A stretch of DNA of 23,224 nt from Dehalococcoidia bacterium (GCA_028278465.1 JANQEF010000180.1:1-23224); one strand, 5' to 3'. Shown: positions 16,381 to 23,180, counted from the first letter of the stretch. The notes: generated by a model from the sequence alone, not told the origin. Program-made: numbers and translations.

Positions 16381-16403
16381 GGTGGCGCTGTTCAGCGCCC
16401 ACC
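16381..16403 (-). other. Hairpin in the predicted dnaJ leader
   Basis: Ten base pairs with one bulged base and a two-base centre form between 16381-16390 and 16393-16403. On the - strand the hairpin lies just after the start expected from the -10 hexamer, so it would sit near the 5' end of the dnaJ mRNA. There is no U-run after it, which argues against a terminator. It does not cover the ribosome-binding region. Confidence 0.5.
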
Positions 16404-16414
16404 GCAACCTGACA

Positions 16415-16420
16415 ATTATA
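16415..16420 (-). promoter_or_regulatory. Candidate -10 element of an internal dnaJ promoter
   Basis: A perfect TATAAT on the - strand sits 68 bp before the dnaJ start. The upstream hexamer at an 18-bp spacing (TTCGGA) matches the -35 consensus at only 3/6, so the promoter would lean on its -10 element or an activator. Confidence 0.4.
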
Positions 16421-16499
16421 GTCCGCAGAGGCCGATTATCCGAATCAGGGATAGCACAGTAACCCGGACAGTCGCTCCAGATAGGAGCCGGAAACCAGG

Positions 16500-17528
16500 T
16501 TAGCCTGCGCCGTAGACTCGCCGGACGATGCTGTTGAGCGACATGCCGGTGTGAGTCACAACCGGAATGGCCCGCTCGTAGGCGACTCGTGTCGGCGCGA
16601 GTATGCCGACAGCGCCCGTGACCTCGTCCGCGACACCGTAGCCGGCGACGATCACGCTGAACTTGTGAAGCGAGTCATGGCGGTTCTCTTCACCGATGAA
16701 CGTTACTGCGCCGGAGTCGGCAAGAGCGGCCGCAGCAAGATCCTCGAATACAACGTCACTCTCGATGGCGGTGACCGCCATCTGCGCCCGCTCAGCGTCG
16801 TCCTCGAATTCTGGCTGCTTGAACAGGCGAGACAGGCCCTGCAGCTTCCGTGCCTTCAGGCGCTCAGTTTCGTGGCGGTGAGCCACACCGATCGCGGAGT
16901 CCACGACCTGCCTGTCGAACTTCCTCTTCGGCCGCTCATCGCTGGCTCGGAGGGAGGCGAGAGATTTGCCGGCGATCATCTTGTTGACCCTGTTGCGAGT
17001 CTTCTCAAGGTCCGATGCCGTGAGGTTTCGGGAAGTGTTGATGAGTTGCCGGTAGACGACCGCCTCCTGCATCACCACGACCAGCATGACCAGCATCTCC
17101 TGCAGTTCGAGAAGCTGGATCCCCTTGATGGACGGTGACGTGGCGTGAAGCGGCGTTGCGAACGCTACCGTGTCGAGGAGTGAAGCCAGGATGTTCGCCG
17201 CCGTGTTCGCCCACTCGTCGACGTCCTCCGGCGACTCTTCGAGGCCGGCCTGCACCTGCCTGGCATCGTCGCCAACAGGCGCTGTCGGGCCTTCGAGCCA
17301 GTCAACCAGCTGTCGATACCCTTTGTCAGAGGGCACGCCGCCTGCCGAGATGTGAGGACGGTGTATGTATCCCTCTTCTTCGAGTGCGACCATCTCGTTG
17401 CGCACTGTGGCCGGGCTCACAGACAGACTCTCCGCGCGGGCGATCGCGCTGGACGCCACCGGCACCGCGGTGCTGATGTAGTCGTTGGCGATTATTCGCA
17501 GTATCTGGCTTTTTCGTTCGGTGAGCAT
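16500..17528 (-). CDS. hrcA: Heat-inducible transcription repressor HrcA
   Basis: A 342-residue repressor that binds CIRCE operators of chaperone genes and depends on GroEL for activity. The N-terminal winged-helix region (residues 1-~80) is typical: 'MLTERKSQILRIIANDYI', 'VSPATVRNEMVALEEEGYIHRPHISAGGVPSDKGYR'. In the last piece the family has SAGR, so Arg has become Gly. The rest contains the GAF-like dimerisation domain and 'VAGYGV...GAVGILAPTRVAYERAIPVV', the conserved C-terminal block. The ATG at 17528 is the family start. It is first in the cluster with dnaJ, prmA and rsmE and divergent from the MBL-fold gene. No canonical CIRCE was found upstream. Confidence 0.95.
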   Translation of the reverse strand: MLTERKSQILRIIANDYISTAVPVASSAIARAESLSVSPATVRNEMVALEEEGYIHRPHISAGGVPSDKGYRQLVDWLEGPTAPVGDDARQVQAGLEESPEDVDEWANTAANILASLLDTVAFATPLHATSPSIKGIQLLELQEMLVMLVVVMQEAVVYRQLINTSRNLTASDLEKTRNRVNKMIAGKSLASLRASDERPKRKFDRQVVDSAIGVAHRHETERLKARKLQGLSRLFKQPEFEDDAERAQMAVTAIESDVVFEDLAAAALADSGAVTFIGEENRHDSLHKFSVIVAGYGVADEVTGAVGILAPTRVAYERAIPVVTHTGMSLNSIVRRVYGAG

Positions 17529-17592
17529 GGCTGCGCATCAGTTGAGGGAAAACTGGGATCCGCGAGAAGAAATCACCGGTCCCAATCGCTGG

Positions 17593-17622
17593 AAATTAGC
17601 ATGTGATTTTCCGAGGTGTCAA
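17593..17622 (-). promoter_or_regulatory. Candidate hrcA promoter overlapping a weak CIRCE-like repeat
   Basis: On the - strand TTGACA (17617-17622, 6/6) is followed after 18 bp by TAATTT (17593-17598, 3/6), with an extended TG two bases before it. The same stretch fits TTAGCA-type half-sites separated by exactly nine bases: TTAGCATGT at 17596-17604 and AGGTGTCAA at 17614-17622. This matches 11 of 18 CIRCE positions. Confidence 0.4.
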
Positions 17623-17727
17623 CGCATTGACTGCCTTTTTGGGACGTTGCACCATTGTAGGTACGATTGAAGCTCCTCTTGAGATCAATCCCGCTTATCC
17701 TCCTGCGAGTTGAGTGAGTAGGTAGAC

Positions 17728-18345
17728 ATGGAAATCCGTTCGCTCGGCCGGTCCGGTTTTGAAGTCAAGTCGGCGGTCGGCACAGTGCTGATAGATCCAC
17801 CTGACACCGCGCTGTCAGGATCTTTTCCCGACCCGAATACGATCGTTGCTTTCAGCAAACGCGGGGGCAGGCGAGATGTCCCTTCAGGCGTTGCAAAGCT
17901 GATCGAGGGGCCGGGAGAGTACGAGATCGGAAGCGTGAGCATTCGAGGGGTTGCAACGCCCGCGGACGACCCGGCTGTCTCGCACGAGATCAACACGGCC
18001 TATCTGATCGACGCTGATGGTGTGCTGGTCTGCTCTACCGGCGGGCTTGGCAGCGCGCCCGACGCAGCGTCAACGCAGCAGCTAGGCAAGGTCAACGTGC
18101 TGTTGCTGGATCCGGAGCAGTCTCCGCTTTCGGCAGATGAGCTTGCCGCCACTACGAGGAACTTCGAGCCGGACGTGGTTGTGCCGTCCGGTTTCGACAA
18201 CGCGTCGTCAAAGCCGGGAAAGCTGCTGAGCAGTTTGCTCTCGGAGCTCGGCGTCAAAGACCTGGAGCCGCAGCCAAAGGTGACCATTTCACGGTCATCG
18301 CTGCCAGACTCACGTACGACGGTCCTGCTAACGCCTACAGCGTAA
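17728..18345 (+). CDS. Metallo-beta-lactamase-fold protein without metal ligands (probable pseudoenzyme)
   Basis: A 205-residue protein that follows the layout of small COG2220/UlaG-like MBL-fold hydrolases. The N-terminal 'MEIRSLGRSGFEVKSAVGTVLIDP' matches the family's 'MEIxWLGHSCFxIK...xxDP', and 'KLIEGPGEYEIGSVSIRGVAT' is a clear family block. 'NTAYLIDADGVLVCSTGGLG', 'VNVLLLD', 'EPDVVVPSGF' and 'KVTISRSSLP' follow in order. Every position where the family carries a metal ligand is changed: GHSCF is GRSGF, the HxHxDH strand end reads AFSKRGGRRD, HLGDLGH is STGGLGS, and the late PxHY is PSGF. Only one His is left in the protein (VSHEIN). Loss of catalysis is inferred; a binding or structural role is possible. 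Start ATG 17728 has AGG at 17718-17720. Confidence 0.8.
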   Translation: MEIRSLGRSGFEVKSAVGTVLIDPPDTALSGSFPDPNTIVAFSKRGGRRDVPSGVAKLIEGPGEYEIGSVSIRGVATPADDPAVSHEINTAYLIDADGVLVCSTGGLGSAPDAASTQQLGKVNVLLLDPEQSPLSADELAATTRNFEPDVVVPSGFDNASSKPGKLLSSLLSELGVKDLEPQPKVTISRSSLPDSRTTVLLTPTA

Positions 18346-18377
18346 GGCTTCGTGCAGTAAGCGGTTGCATTCTAGGA

Positions 18378-18397
18378 GTGGCGCGTTTCATCGCCAC
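18378..18397. other. Small inverted repeat between convergent genes
   Basis: GTGGCG and CGCCAC (six base pairs, eight-base loop) lie in the 91-bp gap between the convergent MBL-fold and PT-linker genes. It could act as a weak bidirectional terminator, but no T-run follows on either strand. Confidence 0.3.
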
Positions 18398-18436
18398 GTC
18401 TCATTGAGCGCCATTGACTCCGCGGCCGACTCTTCC

Positions 18437-19525
18437 TTAGTCCAACTGGTCGCTCGCGCCCGTGCGAGCACGCATCAATCGCCTCGACAGCAGCAATGCG
18501 AACGGCAGAGCGAACAGGGCGACTAGTCCGCCTGATGCCGGCCCGCCGGCGGTTGAGTTGCAGGACCCTCCGCCGTTCTCGTCATCCGGCTCGGATGTGG
18601 CCGTGGCCTGCGCCGCCGAAGTAGCTGTGGCGATGGGCGTCGGCGTCGCCGTCGGCGTCGCCGTTGGAGTTGGCGTCGGAACCGGAGTCGGTGTCCGAGT
18701 CGGCTCAGGTGTGGGCGTTGGCTCAGGTGTTGGCGTTGGAGCCGGCGGAAGCTGTGGGAAGATCAGGTTGAAGGACTCGAGGAACTCGTTCCCCTTAAAC
18801 GGCGTGGACTGCACGGCGCGAAGATCGCCGATGAAGAACACCACCTGTGCGCCGAGGAACTCCTCTTCTACGGGATTCACCACGACCTGGTATCGGCCGC
18901 CTTCGATCGTGGCGAACGGCGAGGTGTAGTCGCCCACCGTGGCGTAGATCGGCGTGCCATCCGGCGGGATGGAGGAGCCGGCGATCACTTGCCCCGAGTA
19001 GAGCGATGGCAGCAGGACGATGGGCGTCGGCGTGGGCGTCGGGGTCGGAGTGGGGGTCGCTACGGGTGCGGCGTTGAAGTCCAGGTCCTGTGTGCGCAGG
19101 ATTGGCAACGTCCAGGAACAGCCCAGGCATGTCTGGCCACTCAGGATCGGTGCGAAGATCGAAACGTTCGTCGAAATGACCTGGTCGTCAAGCCAGAACT
19201 CGATCACACCACCCTCAGCCTCGCGGGCTGGTCCAACAACGAGCGCCGTATAGCGGCTATTGACCGACTTTCCGACGATGGCCGGTGGCGAGGTGTAGAT
19301 CACCTCACCCACCGAGTCTCTGATCTTCGCATTGAGGCTGAAGCCGTTTGGAGACGGCTCACCATTTATCGTCACGTTGCCCTGGAAGATGATCGTCCGG
19401 AGCTCGGGCACGCCCTGCGCCTCCGCCTCTCGGCCCAGGCCGGCGACAGCCGTCACGACAGATGCGATTGCGGCGGCGGCGAGCACTACGAAGGCGGCGC
19501 GAGTTTTCATGCCGGAGATTTTCAC
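18437..19525 (-). CDS. Exported two-domain protein with Pro-Thr linkers and C-terminal sorting-like tail
   Basis: A 362-residue exported protein of unknown function. The N-terminus (residues ~1-37, 'KTRAAFVVLAAAAIASVVTAVAG...AEAQG') is a signal peptide. Two similar beta-rich domains follow. Domain 1 (~45-155) has 'FQGNVTINGEPSPNGFSLNAKIRD...SRYTALVV'; domain 2 (~170-255) has 'YSGQVIAGSSIPPDGTPIYATVGD...GRYQVVV'. They are joined and followed by Pro-Thr(-Glu) linkers. The C-terminus has GGGSCNSTAGG, a hydrophobic helix (~20 residues) and a basic RRLMRAR patch, resembling Cys-containing CTERM anchors such as MYXO-CTERM or Synergist-CTERM. GTG 19525 and ATG 19510 are both possible starts. Probably displayed on the cell surface. 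Confidence 0.75.
   Translation of the reverse strand: MKISGMKTRAAFVVLAAAAIASVVTAVAGLGREAEAQGVPELRTIIFQGNVTINGEPSPNGFSLNAKIRDSVGEVIYTSPPAIVGKSVNSRYTALVVGPAREAEGGVIEFWLDDQVISTNVSIFAPILSGQTCLGCSWTLPILRTQDLDFNAAPVATPTPTPTPTPTPIVLLPSLYSGQVIAGSSIPPDGTPIYATVGDYTSPFATIEGGRYQVVVNPVEEEFLGAQVVFFIGDLRAVQSTPFKGNEFLESFNLIFPQLPPAPTPTPEPTPTPEPTRTPTPVPTPTPTATPTATPTPIATATSAAQATATSEPDDENGGGSCNSTAGGPASGGLVALFALPFALLLSRRLMRARTGASDQLD
18632..18747. repeat. Low-complexity GGCGTC/GGAGTC hexamer tract encoding the second Pro-Thr linker
   Basis: Imperfect six-base units of the GGCGTC/GGTGTT kind run through this stretch and encode alternating Pro-Thr/Ala-Thr/Glu-Pro on the - strand. A shorter related tract (about 19020-19065) encodes the first linker. 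Such tracts are prone to length change by slippage. Confidence 0.7.
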
Positions 19526-19735
19526 TTTGGAACGATTACCTGACTGTAACTGGGGATGATGAGATCAAGGACGGTGAGTGGCCTTACCGGCAACTCCACA
19601 GGGGAAATACGCACAGTTTCTAATCCTAGCCTTCTCCCCGCCGGTTCATGGCCCTGTGTCAGACCGCGTGCGCAAACGGTCGTCCATTTATTACATCACA
19701 GCAGGTTCACCGGAGTCACGAATAAACCGAACGCG
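19526..19735 (-). other. Upstream region of the PT-linker gene
   Basis: About 210 bp without a supported gene. It contains one imperfect hairpin (19576-19583 with 19589-19596, seven pairs and one mismatch). I see no convincing -35/-10 pair and no recognised riboswitch. Confidence 0.4.
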
Positions 19736-19769
19736 AAGCGCCCCCTCCCGAACCCGGAAGGGGGCGCTT
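19736..19769 (-). terminator. GC-rich terminator hairpin after the large surface-protein gene
   Basis: A 15-bp stem (19736-19750 with 19755-19769) encloses a four-base loop. The single imperfect pair becomes a G-U pair in the - strand RNA, favouring that direction. The U-tract is poor (UUCGCGUUCGGUUU), so efficiency is uncertain. Confidence 0.55.
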
Positions 19770-19772
19770 ATT

Positions 19773-19788
19773 GTCAGTCTTAACTGAC
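19773..19788. other. Perfect small hairpin between stop codon and terminator
   Basis: GTCAGT and ACTGAC form a perfect six-bp stem around CTTA. On the - strand it lies 11 bases after the surface-protein stop and immediately before the large terminator stem, giving tandem hairpins. Confidence 0.5.
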
Positions 19789-19799
19789 CCTCACTTCCC

Positions 19800-22796
19800 T
19801 TACGGGAAGATCGGTCGCGGTGTGGTCACCTCAACGAAGAGAACTTCACCAGTGTTAACCGTCGTAGAGCCGGAGAGCTCTTCCATGGTCAGGTTCTCTG
19901 GGTTGTACTTGTAGACACGGCCTTCATCAACCTCACCGAGGTAGTCAGCCACCGTAACGGTAGTGGTACCGCTAGGTATCTGCCTCTCCAGGGCAGCCGA
20001 TGAGCCGGTTGTCTGCTTGCGGCTCGTGTCCACGATCGGAATGGCGTTGAATCCGGTCACCGTCGGGATCGTGACGATCCCGGGTGGTGAGCCAGAAGCC
20101 GGCAGCACTTCACCAACCAGCAGGGCTGAAACCTGTTCGAAGTTGTTGGAGTGTACCCAGTAAGCCTGCGTAGAGCTGATGGTCGTTAGACCATTCTCTG
20201 TTGCGGGCTCGAGCATTCCAGACACCGTGTCACGAACGGCGACACGCCACTGTCCCGGCACGTTCGGGTCGAATCCGAGCACTGCATCGTGTCCAGCGTT
20301 CGTGAACACGCTGTTGATGCTCGGGTCAACCGGGTCTGACGGGAACGACAGAGCGTTCCAGCCAGCGAACATGTCGAGGTCGAAGGTGTCGCGTTCTTCG
20401 ATCGTCACCGTCAGTTTGGTGTCCGTCGCGTTCTCGTTGCCGGCAGCGTCCTTCGCATCGCCGGACTCGATCAGCAGGTCGTGGTCACCAAGCGACAGGT
20501 CTGACGGCGGGATGTAGAAGAACCGCTTGCCGTCACTCGCCGCCACCACATCGGCCGTGATGTCTGTCCCGTCCAACTGAACCTTGCTCAGTGTCACCGT
20601 CGACGCCTCAGGCGTCGTCGCGTTCTTGTAGTCGATGATGATCGACGGGCGAGTCTGGTCTGTCTTGTTGTTTGTTGCGCCACCAACGGTCAGAACCGGG
20701 TCCGACAGCTCTGTGTCGAGCCTGAAGTTCGGCGTGCCGTCTTCATCCGCGTCCGTCCCACCGGTTGTGCCGGAGTTCGCAGCAACGTCGACCGAAGTGA
20801 TCTTGATTGCGCGCTTACCGTCGGCCACGGAAGACGGAGCGGAGTAAGTAGCGACCCAGGTGTTGGTTCCCTGTCCCAGTGCGATAGGAGCAGGTGAGTC
20901 CGCAGCACCATCGTCGATGTGGACCGCAACCGTGGGCGCGCCTGAGAGTGACTCGTCAGACACGATCATGATTTCGATCTCATCGTTGGTCAGGCCGGTG
21001 GCATCCTCGGAACCTGTGCCAGTGCCTGAGCCACCGCTCAGCGTCACAGTCAGAGTCGGCGCAATGCCGTCTGCCACGTCAACCTCGTCATCGGTGAACC
21101 CGAGGAACTGGCTGATCGCGTTACCTGCCTGGTCCGAGATGATGTCCTGCAGCTTAACTGTCGGGGTCTCACTGGAAACCAGGTCTTCGCTGAGCTCGAG
21201 GTAAACCAGGCTCTGCGCGCCACCGACACCTGTGCTGATGGTCTCGAGCAACTCATCGAACGTAGCCGAGTTGCTGTCATCAACGTTGAACGGATCACCG
21301 TCCGCGTCGACCAGCGTGTTCACGACAGTCACCTTGGTTGGCGTCCTGACAGAACCGTTGTCGAGCGTAACCGTGAAGTCGGTCGCCTGAACGTTCTGAA
21401 GCTTGTCGATGAAGGCAATCCTCAGAGAGTTCTTGGCCTTGATCTCTTTCGAGCCATCCCAGGCCAGGCCTGTGTGGCGGTCGTTGAGCACGTTCGTGGC
21501 GTTCGGGTCTGTCTGGTCGATCTTCACAGTCGGAAGATCAATGTCCGACGTGGAAGGGTTGCTGTCTGACAACCCGGTGTTACCCGCGAGGTCCGACACC
21601 TTCACAACCCAGTCCACGATGTGGTCCGGATCCACGCTACTACCCAGGGTAGGAATGTCGTTATCCGGGCTATCGGAGAAGCTGAAGGCAGTGTCTCCGT
21701 CAACCGCGCCTGACGTGGATACGCCAAGATCCAGTGCGCCAGAAAGGATCGCACCCGTCACGAAGCTTGTAACCACGTCGTCGTCGTTCGCGGCGTCGTC
21801 GCCATCGTCAACGAAGACCTTGATCGTGTCGACACTGAGACCGGCACCGGTCTCAGAGATCGTTCCACTGAACGTGGGCCTCCGGTTCGTCGTAGCACTG
21901 CCATTTAGCGGCGAAGTGATCGTTGCCGTAGGAGCGGCGGTATCGATCGTGACCGACGTCGACCGCTTGGCGCCGTCACTATCCGTGAACTCGAACGAAA
22001 CCGGGCCGACATTGGTCTGAATCTTAGCGGCGGTTCCGGATGTGTTACCCGGGGTACCGTTCGTAGGAGTGACCGTATTGTCTTCCAAGCGCACGAACCC
22101 TTCGAAACGTCCGGTTCCGATGCCTGTTTCCTCGGCATCGATCGTAACTCCACTAGAGTTCAGCTCGCTCTTGATCGTCACCTCAACCTCGCCCTTCTGG
22201 GCAGTGTTGTAGGTAACGGTGTCAATCGTCTGAGGGACGATGTCGATGTTCACGAAAGCGGTGATGACCGGGTCTCCGGAGCCGCTGCCGGCGAAGAAGT
22301 TGGTGATTGTCAACTCGTCGCCGTTGAGCTCGGTCTGCCCCGTGTCAGACCCGATAATCGAGGTGTCGTCCTGGACATCAGCCAGCGTGCCCGCGATCGG
22401 CCTGGTCGTGCCAGCGCCGGTGAGCTTGATGGTGATCGAGCTACCAGCAGTGATCGTCGCACTGATCGTGTTACCGCCGGTGCTGTTGACGTTTATCTCA
22501 CCGGTACCGGACGCGGAAGTCGCGACCGGAACCGTAACGCCAGTGTCCTTGACGATGACCCTGATTAGATCAGAGTCGGTTTCCGTAATTCTGCCGGACT
22601 CACCATACGTACCAAAAACAGTGCTCTTGGTCGTGTAGTCTTCCGGCGGTGAGCTTTCGTTGGTGATCTTCGACCACTCGTTCGCGACAAAGATTGATCC
22701 TGTCGCCGCCTTAGTGGCCGAGGTAGAGCCAACGACAGCTACAACGGCGAGTACAAGTACCGCCAGTCCAGCTAGCCATTTCACTGAAAGCTTCAC
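19800..22796 (-). CDS. Large exported surface protein, S-layer-like, with duplicated C-terminal GWN domain
   Basis: A 998-residue protein starting at GTG 22796, chosen because AGGGGG lies nine bases upstream (22806-22811) and the product then begins with a standard signal peptide (KLSVKWLAGLAVLVLAVVAVVG, cleavage near TKA-ATG). The ATG at 22835 would add 13 hydrophilic residues upstream of that signal. The mature protein is rich in Thr, Ser, Asp, Gly and Val and nearly free of Cys. It appears to be a chain of beta-sandwich domains, one of them Ig-like ('APTATITSPLNGSATTNRRPTFSGTI'), with Asp-rich loops (DDGDDAANDDD) suited to Ca2+. The last ~190 residues hold two related modules: 'AGWNALSFPSDPVDPSINSVF...AYWV' and 'TGFNAIPIVDTS...VYKYNPENLTMEEL...GEVLFVEV'. 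Such modules are frequent in Chloroflexota surface proteins. No sortase signal or transmembrane anchor is seen at the C-terminus. Confidence 0.85.
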   Translation of the reverse strand: MKLSVKWLAGLAVLVLAVVAVVGSTSATKAATGSIFVANEWSKITNESSPPEDYTTKSTVFGTYGESGRITETDSDLIRVIVKDTGVTVPVATSASGTGEINVNSTGGNTISATITAGSSITIKLTGAGTTRPIAGTLADVQDDTSIIGSDTGQTELNGDELTITNFFAGSGSGDPVITAFVNIDIVPQTIDTVTYNTAQKGEVEVTIKSELNSSGVTIDAEETGIGTGRFEGFVRLEDNTVTPTNGTPGNTSGTAAKIQTNVGPVSFEFTDSDGAKRSTSVTIDTAAPTATITSPLNGSATTNRRPTFSGTISETGAGLSVDTIKVFVDDGDDAANDDDVVTSFVTGAILSGALDLGVSTSGAVDGDTAFSFSDSPDNDIPTLGSSVDPDHIVDWVVKVSDLAGNTGLSDSNPSTSDIDLPTVKIDQTDPNATNVLNDRHTGLAWDGSKEIKAKNSLRIAFIDKLQNVQATDFTVTLDNGSVRTPTKVTVVNTLVDADGDPFNVDDSNSATFDELLETISTGVGGAQSLVYLELSEDLVSSETPTVKLQDIISDQAGNAISQFLGFTDDEVDVADGIAPTLTVTLSGGSGTGTGSEDATGLTNDEIEIMIVSDESLSGAPTVAVHIDDGAADSPAPIALGQGTNTWVATYSAPSSVADGKRAIKITSVDVAANSGTTGGTDADEDGTPNFRLDTELSDPVLTVGGATNNKTDQTRPSIIIDYKNATTPEASTVTLSKVQLDGTDITADVVAASDGKRFFYIPPSDLSLGDHDLLIESGDAKDAAGNENATDTKLTVTIEERDTFDLDMFAGWNALSFPSDPVDPSINSVFTNAGHDAVLGFDPNVPGQWRVAVRDTVSGMLEPATENGLTTISSTQAYWVHSNNFEQVSALLVGEVLPASGSPPGIVTIPTVTGFNAIPIVDTSRKQTTGSSAALERQIPSGTTTVTVADYLGEVDEGRVYKYNPENLTMEELSGSTTVNTGEVLFVEVTTPRPIFP

Positions 22797-22901
22797 AGCT
22801 TCAGTCCCCCTTGCATCCGCGTTTCTTACCCACATACATCAGCAGAAGGGCAGAGGGAGGTTCTCTTCTTCGAACATCTTCTGCCGGTGCCGGGTGGTTC
22901 T

Positions 22902-22920
22902 AAAACTCGGAGGTCTCCGA
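22902..22920 (-). other. Terminator-like hairpin in the leader of the surface-protein gene
   Basis: On the - strand TCGGAG and CTCCGA pair with only two bases between them and are followed by GTTTTA. It lies roughly 105-125 bases before the GTG start. The stem is short and the U-run is four bases, so it would be at most a weak terminator or attenuator. Confidence 0.35.
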
Positions 22921-23039
22921 TGCTGTTTAGTACCTAGCGCCAACGCGGCGGCCAGGGTGCCGATTCCAATACGTCTATCAAGGATCCTGAGCACGCGAAT
23001 CGGCGCGCGCGCAACCGGACCTCGGGTCAAGCCCATGCG

Positions 23040-23069
23040 ATTTAATCACTGCCTGAATTGCAGTGTCAA
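23040..23069 (-). promoter_or_regulatory. Candidate promoter of the surface-protein gene with inverted repeat in the spacer
   Basis: On the - strand TTGACA (23064-23069, 6/6) and TTAAAT (23040-23045, 4/6) are 18 bp apart. Between and partly within them lies a perfect repeat, CACTGC (23047-23052) and GCAGTG (23060-23065), separated by seven bases. It is placed like a repressor or MerR-type activator site. The resulting leader would be about 235 nt. Confidence 0.5.
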
Positions 23070-23091
23070 CCCAGTCGGGCTGTCCCTTTTT

Positions 23092-23142
23092 CCCGTTTCT
23101 CTCGGCTTTGGGTGCAGCCACCTATCCGCAAGCGGATACGGG
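23092..23142 (-). other. Nested hairpin element, possible structured RNA
   Basis: CCCGT (23092-23096) pairs with ACGGG (23138-23142) and encloses two hairpins: GGTG/CACC (23111-23114 with 23119-23122) and the seven-bp palindrome TATCCGCAAGCGGATA (23123-23138). The outer stem and palindrome share base 23138. On the - strand it could form a three-way-like fold. I could not match it to a known riboswitch class. It would be transcribed only from the more upstream promoter candidate. Confidence 0.4.
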
Positions 23143-23180
23143 CTTTCCCTCCCTCCAGAGAGATCCGAGTCATCGGACAC

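Noticed and set aside
17529..17727. Canonical CIRCE operator
   Set aside because: No TTAGCACTC-N9-GAGTGCTAA is present; only the weak 11/18 match reported as a finding.
18632..18747. Short regular repeats resembling a CRISPR-like or VNTR array
   Set aside because: Units are about six bases, have no spacers and encode a Pro-Thr linker in frame. They are a coding low-complexity tract.
21403..22020. 205-residue frame antisense to the surface-protein gene
   Set aside because: Ser/Thr/Val-rich complement of repetitive Thr/Asp codons; the sense frame has signal peptide and domain structure.
22839..23036. 65-residue - strand frame in the leader of the surface-protein gene
   Set aside because: Arg-rich, no recognisable motif and no Shine-Dalgarno. 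It coincides with hairpins that better explain the sequence.
23092..23142. Known riboswitch (c-di-GMP, c-di-AMP, glycine, guanidine, cobalamin)
   Set aside because: Conserved core strings of these classes are missing when compared from memory, so no class name is given.
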